From Bursaphelenchus xylophilus (taxonomy: Eukaryota > Nematoda > Chromadorea > Rhabditida > Aphelenchoididae), in assembly GCA_904066235.2 (NCBI GenBank), contig CAJFCV020000003.1, positions 1 to 64,000 of the forward strand: a DNA stretch of 64,000 nucleotides, read 5' to 3'. Below are positions 1-12,572 of the stretch, piece after piece (position 1 is the stretch's first letter; each line of letters starts with the position of its first letter). The position numbers were made by a program, and so were the translations under genes. The notes below the pieces were generated by a model. That model was not told the origin of the DNA, did not search any database, and worked only from the letters and a program-made list of their open reading frames with translations.

Positions 1-20
1 CGTTCAGTTACGTATTGCTA

Positions 21-3000
21 ATTACGCCGGTAGCGAGCGAAAAACTTTGATATTGTACTAGAAAAGTGTTTAGAAAAAAAGTGAATTAGCGATGTCGGAG
101 TGAAGGGACGTGGCATACACCGTTCGAACCATAATCGAATGAAATTTCAGAATGCGGAGTTTCAGCTTCTTTGGAGTCAAATTACGCCGGTAGCGAGCGA
201 AAAACTTTGATATTGTACTAGAAAAGTGTTTAGAAAAAAAGTGAATTAGCGATGTCGGAGTGAAGGGACGTGGCATACACCGTTCGAACCATAATCGAAT
301 GAAATTTCAGAATGCGGAGTTTCAGCTTCTTTGGAGTCAAATTACGCCGGTAGCGAGCGAAAAACTTTGATATTGTACTAGAAAAGTGTTTAGAAAAAAA
401 GTGAATTAGCGATGTCGGAGTGAAGGGACGTGGCATACACCGTTCGAACCATAATCGAATGAAATTTCAGAATGCGGAGTTTCAGCTTCTTTGGAGTCAA
501 ATTACGCCGGTAGCGAGCGAAAAACTTTGATATTGTACTAGAAAAGTGTTTAGAAAAAAAGTGAATTAGCGATGTCGGAGTGAAGGGACGTGGCGTACAC
601 CGTTCGAACCATAATCGAATGAAATTTCAGAATGCGGAGTTTCAGCTCCTTTGGAGTCAAATTACGCCGGTAGCGAGCGAAAAACTTTGATATTGTACTA
701 GAAAAGTGTTTAGAAAAAAAGTGAATTAGCGATGTCGGAGTGAAGGGACGTGGCATACACCGTTCGAACCATAATCGAATGAAATTTCAGAATGCGGAGT
801 TTCAGCTTCTTTGGAGTCAAATTACGCCGGTAGCGAGCGAAAAACTTTGATATTGTACTAGAAAAGTGTTTAGAAAAAAAGTGAATTAGCGATGTCGGAG
901 TGAAGGGACGTGGCATACACCGTTCGAACCATAATCGAATGAAATTTCAGAATGCGGAGTTTCAGCTTCTTTGGAGTCAAATTACGCCGGTAGCGAGCGA
1001 AAAACTTTGATATTGTACTAGAAAAGTGTTTAGAAAAAAAGTGAATTAGCGATGTCGGAGTGAAGGGACGTGGCATACACCGTTCGAACCATAATCGAAT
1101 GAAATTTCAGAATGCGGAGTTTCAGCTCCTTTGGAGTCAAATTACGCCGGTAGCGAGCGAAAAACTTTGATATTGTACTAGAAAAGTGTTTAGAAAAAAA
1201 GTGAATTAGCGATGTCGGAGTGAAGGGACGTGGCATACACCGTTCGAACCATAATCGAATGAAATTTCAGAATGCGGAGTTTCAGCTTCTTTGGAGTCAA
1301 ATTACGCCGGTAGCGAGCGAAAAACTTTGATATTGTACTAGAAAAGTGTTTAGAAAAAAAGTGAATTAGCGATGTCGGAGTGAAGGGACGTGGCATACAC
1401 CGTTCGAACCATAATCGAATGAAATTTCAGAATGCGGAGTTTCAGCTTCTTTGGAGTCAAATTACGCCGGTAGCGAGCGAAAAACTTTGATATTGTACTA
1501 GAAAAGTGTTTAGAAAAAAAGTGAATTAGCGATGTCGGAGTGAAGGGACGTGGCATACACCGTTCGAACCATAATCGAATGAAATTTCAGAATGCGGAGT
1601 TTCAGCTCCTTTGGAGTCAAATTACGCCGGTAGCGAGCGAAAAACTTTGATATTGTACTAGAAAAGTGTTTAGAAAAAAAGTGAATTAGCGATGTCGGAG
1701 TGAAGGGACGTGGCATACACCGTTCGAACCATAATCGAATGAAATTTCAGAATGCGGAGTTTCAGCTTCTTTGGAGTCAAATTACGCCGGTAGCGAGCGA
1801 AAAACTTTGATATTGTACTAGAAAAGTGTTTAGAAAAAAAGTGAATTAGCGATGTCGGAGTGAAGGGACGTGGCGTACACCGTTCGAACCATAATCTAAT
1901 GAAATTTCAGAATGCGGAGTTTCAGCTTCTTTGGAGTCAAATTACGCCGGTAGCGAGCGAAAAACTTTGATATTGTACTAGAAAAGTGTTTAGAAAAAAG
2001 TGAATTAGCGATGTCGGAGTGAAGGGACGTGGCATACACCGTTCGAACCATAATCGAATGAAATTTCAGAATGCGGAGTTTCAGCTCCTTTGGAGTCAAA
2101 TTACGCCGGTAGCGAGCGAAAAACTTTGATATTGTACTAGAAAAGTGTTTAGAAAAAAAGTGAATTAGCGATGTCGGAGTGAAGGGACGTGGCATACACC
2201 GTTCGAACCATAATCGAATGAAATTTCAGAATGCGGAGTTTCAGCTTCTTTGGAGTCAAATTACGCCGGTAGCGAGCGAAAAACTTTGATATTGTACTAG
2301 AAAAGTGTTTAGAAAAAAAGTGAATTAGCGATGTCGGAGTGAAGGGACGTGGCGTACACCGTTCGAACCATAATCGAATGAAATTTCAGAATGCGGAGTT
2401 TCAGCTCCTTTGGAGTCAAATTACGCCGGTAGCGAGCGAAAAACTTTGATATTGTACTAGAAAAGTGTTTAGAAAAAAGTGAATTAGCGATGTCGGAGTG
2501 AAGGGACGTGGCATACACCGTTCGAACCATAATCGAATGAAATTTCAGAATGCGGAGTTTCAGCTTCTTTGGAGTCAAATTACGCCGGTAGCGAGCGAAA
2601 AACTTTGATATTGTACTAGAAAAGTGTTTAGAAAAAAAGTGAATTAGCGATGTCGGAGTGAAGGGACGTGGCATACACCGTTCGAACCATAATCGAATGA
2701 AATTTCAGAATGCGGAGTTTCAGCTTCTTTGGAGTCAAATTACGCCGGTAGCGAGCGAAAAACTTTGATATTGTACTAGAAAAGTGTTTAGAAAAAAGTG
2801 AATTAGCGATGTCGGAGTGAAGGGACGTGGCATACACCGTTCGAACCATAATCGAATGAAATTTCAGAATGCGGAGTTTCAGCTTCTTTGGAGTCAAATT
2901 ACGCCGGTAGCGAGCGAAAAACTTTGATATTGTACTAGAAAAGTGTTTAGAAAAAAGTGAATTAGCGATGTCGGAGTGAAGGGACGTGGCATACACCGTT

Positions 3001-5419
3001 CGAACCATAATCGAATGAAATTTCAGAATGCGGAGTTTCAGCTTCTTTGGAGTCAAATTACGCCGGTAGCGAGCGAAAAACTTTGATATTGTACTAGAAA
3101 AGTGTTTAGAAAAAAAGTGAATTAGCGATGTCGGAGTGAAGGGACGTGGCATACACCGTTCGAACCATAATCGAATGAAATTTCAGAATGCGGAGTTTCA
3201 GCTTCTTTGGAGTCAAATTACGCCGGTAGCGAGCGAAAAACTTTGATATTGTACTAGAAAAGTGTTTAGAAAAAAAGTGAATTAGCGATGTCGGAGTGAA
3301 GGGACGTGGCATACACCGTTCGAACCATAATCGAATGAAATTTCAGAATGCGGAGTTTCAGCTTCTTTGGAGTCAAATTACGCCGGTAGCGAGCGAAAAA
3401 CTTTGATATTGTACTAGAAAAGTGTTTAGAAAAAAAGTGAATTAGCGATGTCGGAGTGAAGGGACGTGGCATACACCGTTCGAACCATAATCGAATGAAA
3501 TTTCAGAATGCGGAGTTTCAGCTCCTTTGGAGTCAAATTACGCCGGTAGCGAGCGAAAAACTTTGATATTGTACTAGAAAAGTGTTTAGAAAAAAAGTGA
3601 ATTAGCGATGTCGGAGTGAAGGGACGTGGCATACACCGTTCGAACCATAATCGAATGAAATTTCAGAATGCGGAGTTTCAGCTTCTTTGGAGTCAAATTA
3701 CGCCGGTAGCGAGCGAAAAACTTTGATATTGTACTATTAGGTTGTCCAACAAATAATGACCCTCTGTGGAGGGGCGAAATTTAAACCTCTTCAAAGGAAA
3801 ACGATGGTAAATTTCAAATATTATAACATTTTGTGGCTGATTTCGACTTTCGTTTGATGTATCGATTTATCATATTCAAGATTAAATTGTAATGTAGCTA
3901 ATCGAAATTATCAAAAAAAAGTCGGTTCTTTCTCGTCTTCTTGGGCAAAAACAGGATGCGAAGAAGTTTCAGAAGCTACGCAAAGTATCAACGCTATGTT
4001 CGACTAGTGTGTTCAGTCTGAACACGGTGAAACGATGGTTAAAAATTACGATTTGACGGCAAGGGACCCAAAGATAAAGTACGGAATCCAAACCTTATCA
4101 AGTTACCCTGAGGTCATCAGTTGACGAACATCCTAGAATCAACATCCAACGCGTCTCTGACATCCTTCAGAAAGCCATTGAAATATCGACGGCTAACCAT
4201 TCGATGTCGATGGAATTCAAAAATGCCCGGCAACCGCCCATATTGTTGGATCAAACAAAAATGGAAGCATTATTTCTCGCGTTTGCGTGCCTGGATCGAA
4301 TCGTTGCCTCTGGTGAAAAGGGACTACTGAAGGACAAACCAGACCAGATATGCTGAACGGAGTCCTCCGAGGGTATCATTTGCGGCTTTTCGTCAAAGGC
4401 CCATTCCCCAACACCCAAAGGCTGACTAGTTATTAATGGTGCAGCATGGGCATAGTACAATACAGCTTCTTGAAAGCTGGCCAAAATGTAGATACGATCC
4501 CCTACTGTATCCAGATAGACAGTTTGTGGCAGCGTCTGTCTTCAACGATGCGTCGCAGAAGTCCAAAATTCATGGCGGCTACAGGAACCTCTGCTGAAGA
4601 TGAGTACTCAAGCCGATTTAATAGAGATACGAGACTGTCCCTCAGTCCAGCCTATTTGTGTCAAAGCTGGCCTCTTACTATCGATTCCAAGAATCTAACA
4701 CGTTTCATCAGTGGTAGGAATTCGACAATCAAGACGCCCCATGAAGGAGGCCCTTCAAAGAAAGTTTCATCGGCTCCAGAAGCCGGGGTTCCTAACTACA
4801 GACATAAAAAAACTTTTTGGCACATTGTAACAAGCGTGATAAAGCACGTGATAATTATTTTGATTAAATAGATCGCAGTTATTACGGTAGATTTTGCCGA
4901 AAAAAATAAATTTTTTGAAGGGTCATTATTTGTTGGACAACCTAATAGAAAAGTGTTTAGAAAAAAAGTGAATTAGCGATGTCGGAGTGAAGGGACGTGG
5001 CATACACCGTTCGAACCATAATCGAATGAAATTTCAGAATGCGGAGTTTCAGCTTCTTTGGAGTCAAATTACGCCGGTAGCGAGCGAAAAACTTTGATAT
5101 TGTACTAGAAAAGTGTTTAGAAAAAAAGTGAATTAGCGATGTCGGAGTGAAGGGACGTGGCATACACCGTTCGAACCATAATCGAATGAAATTTCCAGAA
5201 TGCGGAGTTTCAGCTTCTTTGGAGTCAAATTACGCCGGTAGCGAGCGAAAAACTTTGATATTGTACTAGAAAAGTGTTTAGAAAAAAAGTGAATTAGCGA
5301 TGTCGGAGTGAAGGGACGTGGCATACACCGTTCGAACCATAATCGAATGAAATTTCAGAATGCGGAGTTTCAGCTTTTTTGGAGTCAAATTACGCCGGTA
5401 GCGAGCGAAAAACTTTGAT
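21..5419. repeat. 160-bp satellite array, about 26 copies
   Basis: Unit starts (ATTACGCCGG) fall at 21, 181, 341 and so on to 3697, then at 5068, 5229 and 5389. Units are 160 bp; a few are 159 bp through loss of one A in a poly-A run, and one is 161 bp. Copies are nearly identical. The array begins after only 20 bp of unrelated sequence and ends sharply at about 5419. It is interrupted at 3735 by a mariner-like element and resumes at 4946. Every third copy in the left part carries a C instead of T near the end of the unit (648, 1128, 1608, 2087), a three-unit higher-order period. The minus strand reads open for 68 codons per unit because the unit has few stops in that frame; I regard this as non-coding. 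Confidence 0.97.
3737..4945 (+). mobile_element. mariner-like element with broken transposase
   Basis: The 1,209-bp element has perfect 27-bp terminal inverted repeats (3737-3763 and 4919-4945, beginning TTAGGTTGTCCAAC) and a duplicated TA (3735-3736 and 4946-4947) inside a satellite unit. The satellite reads on continuously when the element is removed, so the insertion came after the array formed. The plus strand holds frame-shifted, stop-ridden stretches resembling a mariner transposase: a helix-turn-helix-like piece near 4025-4060 (NTVKRWLK) and a catalytic-region-like piece around 4446-4540 (GIVQYSF, DSLWQRL). No intact transposase remains, so the copy would have needed a transposase supplied elsewhere, or decayed after insertion. 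Confidence 0.93.
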
Positions 5420-5813
5420 AGCCGACCGGGGCCCCGCTAAGAATGCAATCGACACAATGACTAAAATTTCAGTCTCAAAAGCGAAAATTAGGGTTGCCAA
5501 TAAAAATAAAACGCAGAGCCAAATGCAGTTAGGTCTACTGAAGTATATCCCATGATAATGGATATTTTTTGTTTCAAAATTTTTTGGGGTGTGTGAAATG
5601 GACAAAACAGTGAGGGGGTTTGAACTACCCTGAACTACACCAAGGCCCAAAAAAATGTGGTATGTCCTCGTAATGAGCCAGTATTTACATTTTAGTTCGG
5701 CCCCCGGCCCGGCCACTCGACACCTGAACAAGTTGATTAATGAAGCACCCCGGAGTACTACCACAGTACTTCCCCAGTTCTGATTCCACTAGAAGACGGT
5801 CACAAACACTTTT

Positions 5814-6170
5814 TGATGGCTGCACAGTACAAATTCCTGGAACATTGGGCAAACAGTAAATAGCATCCTCTACTGTACCTACGTATACAATTTGTGGCGC
5901 AATCTGCCTTCAGAATACACTGCAGAAGTCCGAAAGTTCTTGGCGGGAACGCAACCCTCACCTTGCAAAAATGACCTCCGGAATCCAAATTAACAGAGAT
6001 ACGAGCTCTCTCCATTAGGCGTATTCGTCAAACGTAGCTAAAATTACTAACCGTACGAGATCTACGTTTCATCCGTGGTAAGGAATTGTCAATTAAGACA
6101 CCCTTCAAAAGACCTTTGAAAGTTTCATCGGCTCCAGAATCCAGGGTTTGAAGCTACCGGCATAAAAAAG
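5814..6170 (+). pseudogene. Diverged relic of a mariner transposase
   Basis: This stretch aligns by eye with 4440-4800 of the element inserted in the satellite. Shared blocks include the GCACAGTACAA-like start, AACAGAGATACGAG, and AAAGTTTCATCGGCTCCAGAA, with many indels between. No reading frame stays open. It is therefore an older copy of the same or a sister mariner family lying just outside the satellite. I found no terminal repeats for it. Confidence 0.75.
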
Positions 6171-6179
6171 CTCTTGCTT

Positions 6180-8110
6180 TCTGATGTTGATGGCTATGTA
6201 TTCATTGAGGTTCTTAGCCGGGCTTCCAACAGAAAGAAGTAAACTCCCACCTCCAAGCCGCAAAGAAGATCTGTTCCAAACTTTTTGACGCAGTATATCC
6301 TGAATCTCGAACCAAGAGTGGGTTTGCTATTATAGTAAGATAATTTCTTATTATTTATTTTGACTTTTGCGTAATTTTACAAAAGGCTAAGAACAAAGCA
6401 AAAACGCTGAATTTTCCAGACAAAGCCTAAGCGTATGGCTCGGGTTTGTGGTTTCGGCGCCATGCTTAGGATGGGGGCAAGCACTTTTTACAAGCTAAAA
6501 ATTTAATTATTATATTAAAAGCTGAAGCCGAGACATACGTCAATTTTAAAGCTCATAAAAACCTGCTCAAGATGTGCAATGATTAAAAATCGTAAGCAAA
6601 TTCTATTGTGCGCTTAGGCTAAGAATAACACTTACCCTGAGCTGAGAATTAGACTTAGCCTAAGGTAGGCTAAGAATCAGACTTATCCTGAGCTGAGAAT
6701 TAGTCTTAGCCTAAGCTAAAAGCGCAGAAATTCTTAGCCTTAGGTCTATGCCCGAAGCTTTGCGTTATTTCTAAGAGGCCGCTTAGATTATTAAATCAAG
6801 CCTACATATGGCGGAAAAGTCCAGCTTACTGTTAGTCGAAGCTCAATAAATAACAACTCTACTAAATATTTAAGGATTAGAGAAAGGCAACGAAATTATG
6901 AGTTAACAATACTGTTTAAAACCTGCACTAGTGGTGATTAAACAAAAGTCTAACCGGCTTTCAGCGGCCTGTAAGTTATAAATGTAACCAAAAGCAATTT
7001 CCAGAAATCGGCCATATTTTTTTGTCTATCTGTTGCATGCTGACTATAAATTTGGACTTTCCTGGATCACATTTGCCTTAGACTGTTTGGCTAGAGCGAA
7101 TCAAGCCCAGCAAGGCTTTTTATGACTCAAAAAGAAATTGGCACATCACAACAGCCTCCGAAATCACTCACTACCGGGAAATTTTGGCAGTGAAATCTGC
7201 GCAGTATTTTACCCGACTTAACTTTAACGACAGATCAAATAAGGCTTAGTACCAGTTAGTCGAGAAAATAATTCGGATGAGACGCGCCCTGGAATAGCGC
7301 ATCACTGCTTTTCCCAACAGACTGAACTTTTCGACGCTAAACGCGCAGATTTGTTGACACCAGACTTACATAAGACTAGACATTCCGCGTGGTAGAGCCA
7401 GCAAAAAGCGTTAACTCCAACTTTTACACCATCAACAATCAAAATCTCGATTTTGCTTAGGATGAGTTTGTTAACTAAGTATACGTAATACCAGTTTTCA
7501 ACTTATTATGAGATATTGCTTAAAACGTTTTTACCGTCCAGATTATAAATTAAGTTTGGACAAAATCACCAACAATGTTCCAACACAGACACACTTTCCT
7601 TGCATATTGTAACCTCTCTAAAAAGAATTCTATGAGTACAGTGAAAGCTGAGAATTTGATCTTTTAAAACTTTATTATCGGTTTAATTTGTTTATCTGTT
7701 TAAATTGATTAATACTGGAGAAAATACATAATCACTTCTGCCGCAGAATTTTAAAGCACCACGCCGTGCAAGTTCTGATGCGCTTCTTGGAGGCATTATT
7801 CAATAACCGACAGGCAACATTGGAAGTGAAAAGCGCTTCTGAGAAGCCTGTTTTTATAATATATTGGGATACAATATATGCGGTGCGGACACAACAATAA
7901 AACTGACAATGAGACGGCGAGAAATCGTTTACGATTTTAGAAGAAAAAAAGAGGTAAGGCAACTTGTTCATATTTGGGAGGGCTGAAATAGAACTCTTTC
8001 TTTTTTTAATCACAAGAAATGATAATTATAATACATGTAAATTCCGCACTTCAAACACGTAAGAATGTAATATAATATATTGGAGACAATAAATAAAAGT
8101 GAATTATGTA
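6180..8110. other. Gene-free stretch left of the kinase gene
   Basis: Apart from the 51-bp tandem repeat I see no supported gene. A 93-codon open frame on the minus strand (7732-8013) has no recognisable domain, no splice support and biased composition, so I do not call it. The part next to 8111 should contain the 3' untranslated region of the kinase gene. Confidence 0.5.
6617..6718. repeat. Tandem duplication of a 51-bp unit
   Basis: Two adjacent copies of a 51-bp unit beginning GGCTAAGAAT (6617-6667 and 6668-6718) differ at a few positions. Each is rich in CTTAGCC/GGCTAAG inverted words, so each could fold. The flanking DNA (6450-6780) is also rich in CTAAG words. No gene is visible. Confidence 0.7.
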
Positions 8111-11100
8111 TTACTTTGATTTCCGTCCCCACTTATTGTTTGTCGGTGAAGCATTCTTCTCTTTTTGCTTGCCATGATTCTCCAAATGTCGGTCTTTCTT
8201 CGCTCGTTTGGACTTATTTGTGAACATTTTTCCTCTGGGATAAAAATCTAGCTCCGGAGCGTCCGGTTTGCAGTATTTGTCTCGTGCCTTTTCGATCGCT
8301 TCGCACCATTCGTTTGCATGACTATCTGGGTCGTAAAGGAAGTACGTCCGTAGCGGCTGAAAGCGTTGGAGTTAGAAATCAAACACTTCTTTTCATACTT
8401 GTTCCGCTACATGATCAAAAGTGAGGTCAAAAGTAGATATTTTTATTCCGAAAACCTTACCGTGTGAATGAAGAACGTGTGAAAGTTTTTAGCCTCGGTC
8501 CTTAACGATGGGGTTATGGGGATTTCTCCTCTCAATTCTTTCATGTCAGGATCAACGTAGAACAACCTGGGACCCTCTGTCAGCAAAAACATGCGTCGTC
8601 TGGCGAACATCCCTTTCTTTTTGTCAATAAGGCCTGATCGTAAAATAAGGTTGTCCTCCACGAACCGATGGTAGGAGTGGTCTTTCCTTTGTGCATCTAG
8701 CAAGCCTTTTCGAACGGCTTCCTCGGACTTCTCCTGCTTTGGCATCGCCGTCTTCGTAGGCTGAGAAGGCGATGGAGTAAACAACTCATCTAAACCCATT
8801 AGCCGCGCCATGGTTTTTCGCGTAAGTCCCGGCTCCATATGTTCGGGCACCTTAAAGTTTGAGTAGAAAGCTGGCTGGTTTCCGGAAGCAGGGAGAAATG
8901 GTTTCAACTCCGGTGGACTGCTGTTTGTAATATTGTTGAAGTCAACGTTCTAAAATAATTTAGAATTTATTTGACGTATCTTAAGACTGGATTACTAACA
9001 GCTCCCGTTTACAGCTACCTACCTCGAAAAATTTGTGCCCCTTAATTGCTTCAGCTCCATTATGACCTAGCCGTTTCGTCGGCTCCAGCACGAGCAACTC
9101 CTGGATTAGTTCGGCGGCGACTGCATCAAAGCCTTGAGGTATCTTGTAATCCAATTGTGTAATTTTCTTGGTGACTTGATATTCATTGATTCCCCGGAAC
9201 GGCGGCTGTCCTGATATCATCTGATACAAAATACATCCCAACGCCCAAAAATCGGCCTCCGGACCACAGGTATGAGACTGCGCTACCTCAGGCGAAATAT
9301 AAAAAGCAGTGCCGACAAAGGACCCCCGTTCCTTGCGCATAGTCTCCCCATTCTTTTGGCTCATAATTCGACGGACTTGTGATGGTTCTGAAAGGAATTA
9401 TCACTGTTTTGGATATGCGTCGAGAAAGCTTCAAAATTGGCCAGTACCAACTCACCGTCTCCTTCAAAACCTTGAACCTTTGCAGAACCAAAGTCAGTTA
9501 CCATGATATGCCAGTCCTTTTTGATCAGAATATTTTCCGGCTTCAGATCACGGTGAATGACCCCGCAACGATGTATGAAGTCAAGGGCTTCCAGGATCTC
9601 ACTCGCAAAGAATCTCGAGACATTTAGGTCGAAGGAACCGAGACGACGAAGCCACTCCAATAATTCGCCATGCGGCGCGTACTCCATCACAAAACCTGAA
9701 TTATCGTGTATCACAAAATGTTTGCGTTTAATAGCGTATTAAGCAATAGTTTTCATTTTTTAAGGTTGTTCAACGAAGGTGTTTTTGTGAACATGCAAAA
9801 AAATATTGGCTCAAGAATCCCATGCTGTCTCATTGAGCCAATAAACTGTTAGTTTTTTTTTTCATGTTGCTGACTATAAACAAGAGACAAGTGTTTTCAA
9901 ATCAAACGTAAGCAACAAAATGTTGTTTTTTTTAACTAAGTAGAACGCTAATGCCTTATGTTAGCCTTTTTGAACTCCAGTGGACAACATTTTACGGCCC
10001 TATTCCCGGAAAGTGGGTCGGATTAAAGTACGGCGGCAGACTTTAGAACAAAAACATGTTTACGCCGTCGGGAGTGAGTCTTCCGCGAGATTGCGAAACA
10101 ATTTGTCGAAACTACTATATCAGATAGTTACTTTGACTCATCCGAAAACCATAAAATACGTATTTGCTAAGGGCAATATTTAAATAGATGTTCTGATTAA
10201 GTTATAACCGACTTACATATTCTTTCATTGTTTTCTTGAAACGAGCTATGAAGTTTGGCTATGAAAGGATGCCCCCCAAAGCCATGATGTAATGTCGTCA
10301 TAATATCCTTTTCCCGAACGACGTACGGCAACTGAAATGCGTTATTATAAGGCGAAATGCGGCAAAGATGGACTGCGCAGTCCAAAAGTTGAAAACGGCT
10401 AGATGCATACTCACCTTTCGTTCACGTTTTATGCCTTTTTTGCTCATTATCTTTATCGCATATTGCTCTCCACTTTTGACATCTTGAACATGGTAAACAC
10501 TCCCAAAACTGCCGTCTCCCAGGGTTCGCACAAAGTAGAAGTCAGCCGTCTTTTCCGTGGGCGCTTTCAGTCGCTGGTTGTGTCGTCTAACCCTGGAGAA
10601 CATCAGTCGGATCGTATCCGTTTTTGTCAATGGCCCAAAAGTCGGATAGCCATTTTGTACAACCTTTTCGGCATTTGACTCGTTTTCTTGATCAAAATTG
10701 TCAAATGCATGGGGTCCGTAGTCTTCGTAATAATCGTCAGCTTTATCTTCACTCCGCGCAGTCAAACTGGGCGGACTCAAGAACGAGGTGTACTTGTTCC
10801 ACTGTGCTAGAGAACTGGCCGCGGTCGACGGCTGTATGTCTTGTAGATCGACAGTGTCGCTGAGCTCTGCCCGAAGCATATGTGCCTGCATTGGTTCCGC
10901 AAACGCGGTCTGTTTCTCGGCTTTAAAAGTCGCCTTCTTGAGTCCCACTGATGGTTCAAGCTCATTCTTCAGAAGGTGTGACGGTTCACCCATTGTAGAG
11001 AACGGTGAATCCATGGGGGTCAGTGGCATTCCCATCGGCATCCCCGGATTGGCTTTAAGACCGGCAAACGTTGAGGACAAGGCGTTTACCTGCATGGAGG

Positions 11101-11533
11101 CGGCTATTGCAGCGTCCGCCCCCTCGGACAGGTGGAGCTGCTGCGCCGCGACAAATTGGTAATTAGGGACAGTCATTGGAATCGAGATCTCTTCGCCCTT
11201 CTCGTTTGTTGCGACAAATTTCCCAACAACGGGCTGGAATGCTTCAAGTGGGCTCATCGTTGAAGTTGCCGACGACTTCTTTCTTGAATTGAGCGATGAA
11301 CTAGTAGAAACTGCCGAAATTTCGGACTCTTCGCTTGTACTGGATTTAATTTTGCGCTTTGCAGACCCTGACGGTGAAATTATAACGTCGTCTTCGTCGC
11401 TTTGCTTGTGTGCGGAGGTCGATGCAGCCGTTCCAGACAGTTGATCTGTTTCGTCGAGAAAGTCAGTAAGTTTTCTACGAACTTCTTCTTGATAAGGAGG
11501 CATCTCTTTGCCATGCGTTTTTTCGTTTTCCAT
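8111..11533 (-). CDS. pdk-1: 3-phosphoinositide-dependent protein kinase 1 (PDK1)
   Basis: This master kinase phosphorylates the activation loop of AGC kinases such as AKT and SGK downstream of PI3-kinase. Six exons (11533-10415, 10331-10217, 9695-9456, 9387-9023, 8949-8461, 8356-8111) sum to 857 codons plus stop with matching phases. Kinase landmarks: glycine loop LGDGSFGSV (about 338-346), AIK lysine 361, HRDLKPEN at 459, DFG at 479, and activation loop SFVGTAFY, where Ser514 matches the autophosphorylated serine of human PDK1. A C-terminal PH domain (about 712-815) includes RSGLIDKKKGMFARRRMF. The first about 330 residues are Ser-, Glu- and Ala-rich without a recognised domain and make the protein longer than most PDK1s. 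The start ATG directly follows CACTTTCAG, a likely trans-splice acceptor. Confidence 0.95.
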
Positions 11534-12129
11534 CTGAAAGTGAATTATTCATTCACGCAAAAGTTTTCTGGGCACGGATAGATACATGCACTAGACCGAC
11601 GCCAATAAACATCTAGCTTAAGGAATCGTTAAAGAATCCGTACAAGCACCAGTAATCCCACTCTAACCTACTGTCAAAACTCAAAATTTCATTTAACACA
11701 CGTCACTGCCGCTGTTTTTACGGTCACAAAAAATGAAATGGGAATAAAATTAAACGCAAAAAACTAATATTAATGGTGTTTTTGAAACTTCGCTGGCGTA
11801 AACAGCCAGATAATGGAAGCATTAAGGCACGCCCTCTTTCCAGGTCCAGATACATATATATATTAGTACAAAAAAACAGAAAAATAAAAAGTGCAAAGGA
11901 CAATTTGCGTAAAGTTAGAACGCAGCATAAGATCGATTGGCTTAAACAATATATGTATTTAGCTTACCCGAGCTTTACAAAAAGTCAACAATGCGAAATA
12001 CCTTTGCAAATTGGTTCCTCTGAAGCACTACACATTTTGCAATAATTTTTTCAATGCTATAGACAACAGCAGTAGGAAAAAGTTTCTTAATGTGTTTTCA
12101 AATAAACAAACGTTAGGGAAAAATACTAG

Positions 12130-12225
12130 GTTCGAAGAGTCCGTCAGCAAAGTCGCTGGAACGATTTTTGCGACAGACGATGTGCAAAAAAAAGTTTACT
12201 TTGCACTGCCACTTTGTGGGCAGCT
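12130..12225. repeat. Dispersed repeat copy (GTCGCTGGAA family)
   Basis: The segment GTCAGCAAAGTCGCTGGAA and the following TTTTTGCGACA and TTTACTTTGCACTG words recur at 39884-39960, inverted at 40003-40072, and at 50062-50140. It is one arm of a palindromic element family whose full form is seen at 39.9 kb. It lies between the kinase gene and the 13-kb purine-rich tract. Confidence 0.6.
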
Positions 12226-12524
12226 TGATGAACCACGCAGATTCTGCGGGCATGTTTGGAAATCAGGCAACATTTGGTCACAGCAGGAAATTCAAGCGAT
12301 GGATTTGTTGCAAATTAAGTTTCCAGGTGCATAAGTGGCTTGAATAGTTACCATAAGTTTAACCAGGCATTTCTACTATTTTTTCTTTGAAAACAGATTT
12401 CCATAACTTTGAATGCAGTGGATGAATTCCATCGATTCGTTTACTTATCAGTACCAGGAAGTTGTCAATACAAAATTTCTCTCGTACCACATAGATTATG
12501 GTTGGAAAATCGTAATTCTAACCG

Positions 12525-12572
12525 AAAAATGTCGGCTGCCGCAAAATGGTTGCCCGCAAGTGTCGCGACGCC
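12525..12572. repeat. Stray terminus of the foldback element
   Basis: The words TGTCGGCTGC, GGTTGCCCGCAAGTGTCGCG and ACGCC occur here in the same order as at the right end of the palindromic element near 37.70 kb. Only the terminal part is present, so this is a solo end or a small deletion derivative. Confidence 0.7.

Noticed and set aside
70..5324. Repeated 68- to 174-codon open frames on the minus strand of the satellite
   Set aside because: They recur with every 160-bp unit, break or fuse depending only on a one-base poly-A length change, and have no domain. They are by-products of the repeat.
21..5419. CRISPR-like array
   Set aside because: The units are contiguous 160-bp copies with no variable spacers, and the surrounding DNA is eukaryotic with spliced genes.
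7732..8013. 93-codon minus-strand frame left of the kinase gene
   Set aside because: It lies where the kinase 3' untranslated region is expected and shows no domain or splice support.
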